Source: Methanosarcina sp. UBA402
Lineage (GTDB): Archaea; Halobacteriota; Methanosarcinia; Methanosarcinales; Methanosarcinaceae
DNA length: 8,929 bases
Direction of reading: 5' to 3'
Assembly: GCA_002509325.1 (NCBI GenBank)
Contig: DADO01000165.1
Location: forward strand, 420 to 9,348
The notes under the pieces were generated by a model, which worked only from the letters and a program-made list of their open reading frames with translations, had not been told where the DNA came from and did not search any database. This document shows, piece by piece, positions 1-3,633 of the stretch (positions are counted from its first letter, which is position 1; every line of letters starts with the position of its first letter). A program made the position numbers and the translations under genes.

Positions 1-80
1 AATTGAGATAGCTGAATAGTTACCTATAATTAAACGAAAAGAATTTAAACAATACTCTATAAGGAATAAATGGATGAAGC

Positions 81-126
81 CAGGGATAAATGAATAAGTA
101 TAAACAATTTGATGGTTATATCCCTG
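81..126. repeat. 8-bp inverted repeat, 30-bp spacer
   Basis: CAGGGATA at 81-88 is the exact reverse complement of TATCCCTG at 119-126. The spacer is AT-rich. It could be a split operator or the base of a large stem-loop. No T-run follows closely enough to suggest a terminator. Confidence 0.45.
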
Positions 127-134
127 CTTAAAAA

Positions 135-235
135 ATCACTATTAGTTATTAGATCACTATTAGTTATTAGATCACTATTAGTTATTAGATCACTATTAGT
201 TATTAGATCACTATTAGATCACTATTAGTCATTAG
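135..235. repeat. Tandem array of an 18-bp unit (4 full, 1 truncated, 1 variant)
   Basis: ATCACTATTAGTTATTAG is repeated exactly at 135-152, 153-170, 171-188 and 189-206. An 11-base truncated copy follows at 207-217, then a copy with one substitution (GTTATT to GTCATT) at 218-235. There are no spacers, so this is a minisatellite-type array and not CRISPR. It ends about 55 bp before the proposed start of the CooC-like gene. Copy identity points to recent slippage or unequal recombination; copy number is likely to vary between strains. Confidence 0.95.
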
Positions 236-277
236 AAGCCATTTGAAGCCATTATTAGTTGATTTGAATCAATGTTC

Positions 278-283
278 AGGGGG
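278..283 (+). promoter_or_regulatory. Ribosome binding site that decides the CooC-like start
   Basis: AGGGGG can pair with the archaeal anti-Shine-Dalgarno sequence with one G-U wobble. It lies 7 bases before the ATA codon at 291. The in-frame TTG codons at 243 and 264 have no comparable site upstream, so this site argues for translation starting at 291. Confidence 0.5.
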
Positions 284-290
284 AATCCTC

Positions 291-1082
291 ATAAAAATAG
301 CAATTACCGGAAAAGGCGGCGTTGGAAAAACAACTCTCTCAGGCACTCTGGCAAGACTGCTTGCAAGGGATGGATACGAGGTACTGGCAATAGATGCGGA
401 TCCGGATATGAACCTAGCATCTTCACTTGGGGTAGAAAACCCCCCAAAGCCCCTGGCAGATTTCAAGGATCTGATTCAGGAAAGAGCAGGTGCTGAAGGC
501 GGAGCTTTCATTTACAACCCCAAAGTTGATGATATTGCGAGTAAATATGGAGTTATAGGGCCTGATGGGGTAAGAATGCTTGTCATGGGTACCGTGGACC
601 GTGGAGGAAGTGGGTGCATGTGCCCTGCCTCGGCGTTCCTGAGGGCTCTTCTCAGGCACCTTATGATCAGGGAAAAAAGTGCAGTGATCCTGGATATGGA
701 AGCAGGGATCGAACATCTCGGAAGGGGCACCACAAGAGGAATGGACCTCATGATCGTGGTGGTTGAGCCAGGGGCAAGATCGCTTGAAACCGCTGAGAGA
801 ATAAAAAGACTCTCTTCCGAAATAGGGATAAAACACCTTGCTGCCGTAATTAACAAAGGAGGCTCTGGAAAAGTTAATGATAAACTTGAAGAGCTGGGCA
901 TCCAGGTTCTAGGAGAGATTCCCTTTGACCCTAAGTTAATGCAAGCTGACCTCGAAAAACAGGCTCCGATTGAGGTAGGCGGCGAAGCGGTGGACGCTAT
1001 AGCAAAAATTAAGGAAAAACTTATTGAGGTCGTTGAAAAGATCAGGAGTGAAGAAGAAGCGGGAAAAAAGAGTGAAAAGTAA
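291..1082 (+). CDS. cooC: CooC-type nickel-insertion ATPase (CODH maturation factor family)
   Basis: MinD/SIMIBI-class P-loop ATPase of the CooC/AcsF family, which helps insert nickel into the C-cluster of carbon monoxide dehydrogenase in the cytoplasm. Numbering from the ATA at 291 (263 residues): deviant Walker A GKGGVGKTT at 7-15, with signature lysine 8 and P-loop lysine 14; the DADPDMNLA segment at 35-43; the Cys-X-Cys pair C109/C111 in GGSGCMCP, which in characterised CooC binds metal across the dimer; and Walker B/switch region VILDMEAGIEHLGRGT at about 132-147. The protein begins (I/M)KIAITGKGG, where family members begin with Met, and that position here reads ATA. The frame stays open back to TTG codons at 264 and 243, which would add 9 or 16 unconserved residues without a ribosome binding site. 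The C-terminus is a charged helix. No CODH gene is nearby, so the client (Cdh or CooS) is inferred. A related nickel-enzyme maturation role is possible. Confidence 0.85.
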   Translation: MKIAITGKGGVGKTTLSGTLARLLARDGYEVLAIDADPDMNLASSLGVENPPKPLADFKDLIQERAGAEGGAFIYNPKVDDIASKYGVIGPDGVRMLVMGTVDRGGSGCMCPASAFLRALLRHLMIREKSAVILDMEAGIEHLGRGTTRGMDLMIVVVEPGARSLETAERIKRLSSEIGIKHLAAVINKGGSGKVNDKLEELGIQVLGEIPFDPKLMQADLEKQAPIEVGGEAVDAIAKIKEKLIEVVEKIRSEEEAGKKSEK

Positions 1083-1190
1083 AGGCCGGTTTCAGGCCTA
1101 CACTTCCATCTCAGAACTTTTAATCCTTTTTTACATTATCTAGGGGTTTTTAATTCTTTTTTACACTATCTAGGGGTTTTTAATTCTTTT
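1083..1190 (+). terminator. Probable transcription terminator of the CooC-like gene
   Basis: Directly after the TAA, AGGCC (1083-1087) and GGCCT (1095-1099) form a 5-bp stem with a 7-base loop. Downstream are repeated runs of four to six T (around 1118-1121, 1127-1132, 1147-1151, 1157-1162, 1177-1181, 1187-1191). Archaeal RNA polymerase terminates at oligo-T tracts, so this is a plausible multi-site terminator. The hairpin itself is short and may not matter. Confidence 0.5.
1121..1190. repeat. 30-bp direct repeat, two copies plus a partial third
   Basis: Bases 1121-1150 and 1151-1180 are near-identical 30-bp units, differing at two positions (TAATC/TAATT and ACATT/ACACT). Each contains a T-run and ends in TATCTAGGGGTTTT. 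The first ten bases of the unit recur at 1181-1190. The duplication multiplies T-tracts downstream of the CooC-like gene. Confidence 0.9.
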
Positions 1191-1309
1191 TGATAACACA
1201 GCATTTCTTGACTGTTTCTGCAGTTTTTTGATTTCTGCAATCTTTTTATCTCTATAACTTTTAATCTCTGTTACGCCCTGTCTCTGACCAGAAATCCCTT
1301 TTCCTATTC

Positions 1310-1324
1310 AGATCTCTCAGATCT
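1310..1324. repeat. AGATCT inverted repeat at the 3' end of the TPR gene
   Basis: AGATCT, three bases, then AGATCT again: a perfect 15-bp inverted repeat that also reads as a direct repeat because each half is itself palindromic. It lies five bases past the TPR gene's stop on the - strand. No T-run follows on that strand, so a terminator role is doubtful; it could protect a 3' end. Confidence 0.4.
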
Positions 1325-1329
1325 TCAGT

Positions 1330-1938
1330 TTAGTTGAAACCACTGTCTGGAGAGTCTGCTAAATTTCCTTTTTTATAAATAAGTTTGAGAAGCCTTGATT
1401 TCTTCTCTCTAATAAGATGGTCAGTCGGATCAATCTCAAGCGCTTTGTCATAACATTGAATGGCTTCTCCATATCTGCCAAGGCTTTCCAGAGCTAAGCC
1501 CTTCTGATATAATGAAAATACATCTTCAGGTTTTATTTCCAGGACCTCATCGTAAGATTCGATTGATTTTTCAAACTCTTTCAGGTTATTGAAAGCAAAT
1601 CCCTTGAGGCACCTGATCCCCAGGTTTTCGGAATCAATCTCAAGAGCTTTATCATAGCAGGTAAAAGCTTCTTTTGATTTTCCCATCCTGTCCAGGGCGA
1701 AACCTTTCTGGATCCATGCATCAAGGTAGAGAGGATCCAGAGTTAGGGCTTTATCATACAGCCTGAGTTTGTCTTCGTAATTGTCAGTCTCGCCAGCCTT
1801 TATAAGTAACTGCCTGGGATTTTCTGTTTCTCCGTTTTTTTCTGCTGCTTCTGACTCCTTTTGCTTTTCCTTATCCATCTTCTCAATCGCATATTCTTCT
1901 GCCATATCGGAATCCTCACTTTTCCAGTGACAGCTCAT
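1330..1938 (-). CDS. TPR-repeat protein, cytoplasmic
   Basis: Tetratricopeptide-repeat protein of 202 residues from the chosen start; TPRs form helical scaffolds for protein-protein contacts. The first ~40 residues are charged and low-complexity (EKMDKEKQKESEAAEKNGE). Four tandem 34-residue repeats follow, recognised by their ends: YDKALTLDP, CYDKALEIDS, SYDEVLEIKP and CYDKALEIDP, with the G-A-L/F-x-x-L spacing of helix A in between. A short basic tail closes it. There is no signal peptide, membrane segment or catalytic domain, so the partner is unknown. The frame stays open to a GTG at 1965, but ATG at 1938 has AAGGAG six bases upstream and is preferred. Another ATG at 1905, after GTGAGG, is possible. 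It stands alone, convergent with the CooC-like gene; the next - strand gene ends about 800 bp upstream. Confidence 0.85.
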   Translation of the reverse strand: MSCHWKSEDSDMAEEYAIEKMDKEKQKESEAAEKNGETENPRQLLIKAGETDNYEDKLRLYDKALTLDPLYLDAWIQKGFALDRMGKSKEAFTCYDKALEIDSENLGIRCLKGFAFNNLKEFEKSIESYDEVLEIKPEDVFSLYQKGLALESLGRYGEAIQCYDKALEIDPTDHLIREKKSRLLKLIYKKGNLADSPDSGFN

Positions 1939-1951
1939 TCCGGACTCCTTC
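1939..1951 (-). promoter_or_regulatory. Ribosome binding site deciding the TPR start
   Basis: On the - strand AAGGAGTCCGGA leads straight into ATG at 1938, giving an AGGAG core with standard spacing. The longer GTG start at 1965 would place this site inside the coding region. Confidence 0.6.
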
Positions 1952-2036
1952 CGGGATCTTGCCACACCTGGCTATTTTACATTTCACGCATTGAGCCAGA
2001 GCTAAAACTGGTATCCTGCACTTTTGTTTTCAATGA

Positions 2037-2048
2037 GATATACTTTTT
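2037..2048 (-). promoter_or_regulatory. Candidate TATA box of the TPR gene
   Basis: On the - strand the sequence AAAAAGTATATC resembles a purine-rich BRE followed by TATA. It is about 100 bp before the ATG, which would imply a leader of about 70 bases. A second candidate, CTTTATAC, lies near 2068-2075. This is based on sequence resemblance only. Confidence 0.3.
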
Positions 2049-2320
2049 CTAATCCCAATTTTACTGAGTATAAAGCGCTACTCTGTAATAATAAAACGCA
2101 TATGAAATTCTTCAAATAATACGCACAAAGAAATGAAAGTACTTTTTTCCTTCCCTTTTTTATCGATCAACATCATCATTATCTTGGGCAGTAAGGTTGT
2201 ACTTATTTTGGTTCTTCGAAGCCTTGATAAAACTAACCAGTGAATTGCCATCGAAGGCTCAAATGTGACTTTTATCACGGATGCTAAATTGGCCTTTGAG
2301 GCACTTCTACTGCCTAAATT

Positions 2321-2406
2321 AATTTGGTGATCTAATTTGGTGATCTAATTTGGTGATCTAATTTGGTGATCTAAATTGGTGATCTAATTTGGTGATCTAA
2401 ATTGGT
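2321..2406. repeat. Tandem array of a 13-bp unit (6 copies plus a partial)
   Basis: AATTTGGTGATCT occurs at 2321, 2334, 2347, 2360, 2373 and 2386, and an 8-base partial copy is at 2399. Copies 5 and 7 read AAATTGG instead of AATTTGG. There are no spacers. Thirteen is not a multiple of three, so the array is not a protein repeat. Each unit contains GGTGATC, which matches the archaeal Shine-Dalgarno consensus, and the last copies run into the transposase remnant. The array may therefore have grown from that gene's leader. Confidence 0.95.
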
Positions 2407-2452
2407 TGAAGTCATAAACAAAGCTTGTGGTTTAGACATTCACAAACTCTAA
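2402..2452 (+). pseudogene. IS110/IS1111-family transposase, N-terminal remnant
   Basis: The frame reads LVEVINKACGLDIHKL and then TAA. The CGLD(V/I)HK block is the hallmark start of IS110/IS1111 transposases, where the Asp (codon 2435-2437) is the first catalytic acidic residue of the RuvC-like DEDD domain. Intact members continue for several hundred residues; here the frame stops after Leu and no further family blocks can be followed with confidence. In the same frame to about 2591, the stretch TGKTHVE weakly recalls the later THVA-type block but is not decisive. This is a dead fragment, and no serine-containing C-terminal domain is visible. Confidence 0.55.
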
Positions 2453-2749
2453 AACAAGAAACCGAAAAAGGACAGGGAAAAGTAATAAAAAATGAGTAAA
2501 AGTATCTATACTTCTTTTTCGTTTTTCACTGGCAAGACTCATGTTGAATATTTCGGGATAAAACAAATGAAGAATAGACTCGGAAAGAATTAAAAATTCA
2601 GAAAACGAGCTAGATTAAAGGTAATAAATTTTAAAAATACTTTTTGTAACAGAAAAATTCCAATAAAAGATATTTATTGAGTATCCAGTATGTAAAAGAT
2701 TATTAGCCAAAGGGAAAATTAGGGTGAGGGTAAATCCCCTTAAAGAATA

Positions 2750-3163
2750 TTAGGCAAGGTTTTTCAGGCGTTCGATATTTCTGAACACAATTCTGCTTTC
2801 GGCCATGATTTCTTCTTCGATCTTGCTAACAATGCACTCCATTGGAACTATAAGCTTGTATAGCTTGACTGGCCTGCCTTTACCTTTTGTTTTTTTCTCT
2901 TCCCGGATATCAATCCAGTTTTTTTCTCGGAGATATCGCATTGCAACACTGACTTCAGGCTGTCTCAGGCCTGATATCATTTCAATCGTCTGAGACGAGA
3001 TCTCCCTCCCTTTTGCAAGGCATGTGAGTGTAAGAGCAATTGGCCTGCTGACATTAATTCTTCTAAACAATTCTATCATTTCATATTCGCTTGATCCCAT
3101 AGCTACAGGAATTTCATCTTTTTTGTTAGAAATCTCCATAACTGGACCACTTTCATCTACCAT
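2750..3163 (-). CDS. Archaeal winged helix-turn-helix transcriptional regulator
   Basis: A 137-residue soluble protein of the small archaeal ArsR/MarR-like winged-helix type. The N-terminal ~25 residues are polar. The wHTH spans about 36-105: ELFRRINVSRPIALTLTCLAKG supplies the first helices, SSQTIEMISGLRQPEVSVAMRYLREKNWI is the helix-turn-helix with QPEVSVAMRYLRE (68-80) as likely recognition helix, and DIREEKKTKGKGRPVKLYKL (85-104) is the beta wing, rich in Lys/Arg. A C-terminal helix (about 108-137) probably dimerises. There is one cysteine (C110) and no metal- or ligand-binding motif that I recognise, so the signal is unknown. ATG at 3163 is preceded by GGTGAT. It is divergent from mre11-rad50 across a 470-bp spacer rich in palindromes, which makes autoregulation or control of that operon possible; this is inference. 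Confidence 0.8.
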   Translation of the reverse strand: MVDESGPVMEISNKKDEIPVAMGSSEYEMIELFRRINVSRPIALTLTCLAKGREISSQTIEMISGLRQPEVSVAMRYLREKNWIDIREEKKTKGKGRPVKLYKLIVPMECIVSKIEEEIMAESRIVFRNIERLKNLA

Positions 3164-3166
3164 TTA

Positions 3167-3204
3167 ATCACCCAAAGAACTATTATACAGTTAATTAATA
3201 TAAA
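3167..3204 (-). promoter_or_regulatory. Promoter and ribosome binding site of the wHTH regulator
   Basis: On the - strand a TATA box TTTATATT lies at 3204-3197 within CAAATATTTATATTAAT. Transcription would begin some 25 bases further on, leaving a leader of only about 10-15 bases. That leader contains GGTGAT (3172-3167), three bases before the ATG. Confidence 0.5.
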
Positions 3205-3288
3205 TATTTGCTTATGTTTTCTTTTTAACATTCATCGACCCGTTTCTATATTTTTTGGACAGTTTTAACTTTTTACTCTTCCAGCGGT

Positions 3289-3304
3289 AGAACTTTAAAG
3301 TTCT
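3289..3304. repeat. 16-bp perfect palindrome
   Basis: AGAACTTTAAAGTTCT is its own reverse complement with no central gap. It lies about 125 bp upstream of the regulator's start and about 330 bp upstream of mre11. This is the typical shape of a dimeric repressor site, although the AT core makes chance somewhat likelier. Confidence 0.6.
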
Positions 3305-3427
3305 CATAAATTTCAGTACCATTTCTTCTTAATTAAGACTGGGATTTACGCGGTTGAACTGAGAAACCAATAGCATTAAACCTTCTTGAGATGTTGCGCA
3401 GGACAAAAACAACCGAAAAGCACCATT

Positions 3428-3470
3428 GCGGTCTCCTTGAATTGATATTAATATCTAGACCGCTGACCGC
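3428..3470. repeat. Composite inverted repeat with nested palindrome
   Basis: GCGGTCT (3428-3434) is the exact reverse complement of AGACCGC (3457-3463). Between them lies a 12-bp perfect palindrome GATATTAATATC (3444-3455). GACCGC is repeated at once as GACCGC-T-GACCGC (3458-3470). The GC-rich arms stand out from the AT-rich surroundings. It may be an operator, a structured RNA, or the end of a small mobile element. Confidence 0.6.
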
Positions 3471-3587
3471 CAAAAGTTTGTCTTGATTTTTATGTTAAAT
3501 TTACTTCAATTAGACATGGATCTGGCCTAAAAAGTATTAATTTCCTTATCTAGGTTAAGTTTGTTCCCGTGGAAATGAGTTAAGTAC

Positions 3588-3610
3588 TAATATAGAAACC
3601 CTTATAGGGT
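3588..3610 (+). promoter_or_regulatory. Candidate mre11-rad50 promoter with overlapping palindrome
   Basis: TAATATAGA (3588-3596) is the best TATA-like element; it lies about 40 bp before the ATG and predicts a short leader of about 15-20 bases. Immediately downstream, ACCCT-TAT-AGGGT (3598-3610) is a 13-bp inverted repeat placed between the TATA box and the expected start site, where a bound repressor would block transcription. No strong ribosome binding site precedes the ATG. Confidence 0.4.
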
Positions 3611-3633
3611 AAAAATTAGAGACTGATAGAACC

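Larger units (their letters stand above)
1..290. other. Non-coding leader upstream of the CooC-like gene
   Basis: No convincing gene: all frames are short and stop-rich. It holds an 8-bp inverted repeat (81-88 with 119-126), an 18-bp tandem array (135-235) and the ribosome binding site of the CooC-like gene (278-283). CGAAAAGAATTTAAAC at 35-50 resembles an archaeal BRE plus TATA element, and TTATATCC at 116-123 is a second TATA-like stretch. Neither can be called firmly. Use of the first would put the repeat array inside a long transcribed leader; use of the second would put it around or just after the transcription start. Confidence 0.5.
1083..1329. other. Convergent spacer, T-rich on the + strand
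   Basis: This stretch separates the CooC-like gene (+) from the TPR gene (-). I see no gene in it. It contains a hairpin just after the cooC stop, a duplicated 30-bp unit with T-runs, further T-rich sequence to about 1260, and a short AGATCT inverted repeat near the TPR stop. All fit a role in ending transcription. Confidence 0.6.
1939..2749. other. Long stretch with no intact gene; decayed and repeated DNA
   Basis: About 800 bp without a convincing complete gene. From left to right it holds the TPR gene's upstream region; a weak open stretch at 2133-2337 interrupted by TGA at 2241 that may be a coding remnant; a 13-bp tandem array (2321-2406); an IS110/IS1111 transposase N-terminal remnant (2402-2452); and AT-rich DNA with scattered stops to 2749. 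A 66-codon - strand frame at 2078-2278 has no recognisable family or good ribosome binding site. The region looks like an old insertion site under decay. Confidence 0.55.
3164..3633. other. Divergent regulatory spacer between the regulator and mre11
   Basis: A 470-bp region with promoters facing both ways, a 16-bp perfect palindrome (3289-3304), a composite inverted repeat (3428-3463) and a 13-bp palindrome (3598-3610). Tiny open frames exist on the + strand (31 codons at 3391-3486) and on the - strand (16 codons from 3426, with AAGGAG six bases upstream). Neither is recognisable as a protein. A small non-coding RNA cannot be excluded. Confidence 0.6.

Noticed and set aside
135..235. CRISPR array
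   Set aside because: The 18-bp units abut with no unique spacers and no cas genes are present; the same holds for the 13-bp array at 2321-2406.
272..496. A + strand frame beginning with a true ATG just before the CooC-like protein
   Set aside because: It is out of frame with all the conserved CooC motifs, and its product is a basic out-of-frame reading of the P-loop region. It matters only as a reason to check for an indel at the start.
423..901. Two overlapping - strand frames (137 and 129 codons) opposite the CooC-like gene
   Set aside because: Both are shadows of a gene with intact motifs and have no recognisable products.
2078..2278. A 66-codon - strand hypothetical gene
   Set aside because: No ribosome binding site or recognised family, and it lies in decayed AT-rich DNA; the opposite strand has an equally open frame, so neither is secure.
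3376..3486. Small proteins of 16 (-, from 3426) and 31 (+, from 3391) codons
   Set aside because: The - strand frame has a good AAGGAG site, but both are too short and unrecognisable, and both overlap the composite inverted repeat, which is the better explanation of this structure.
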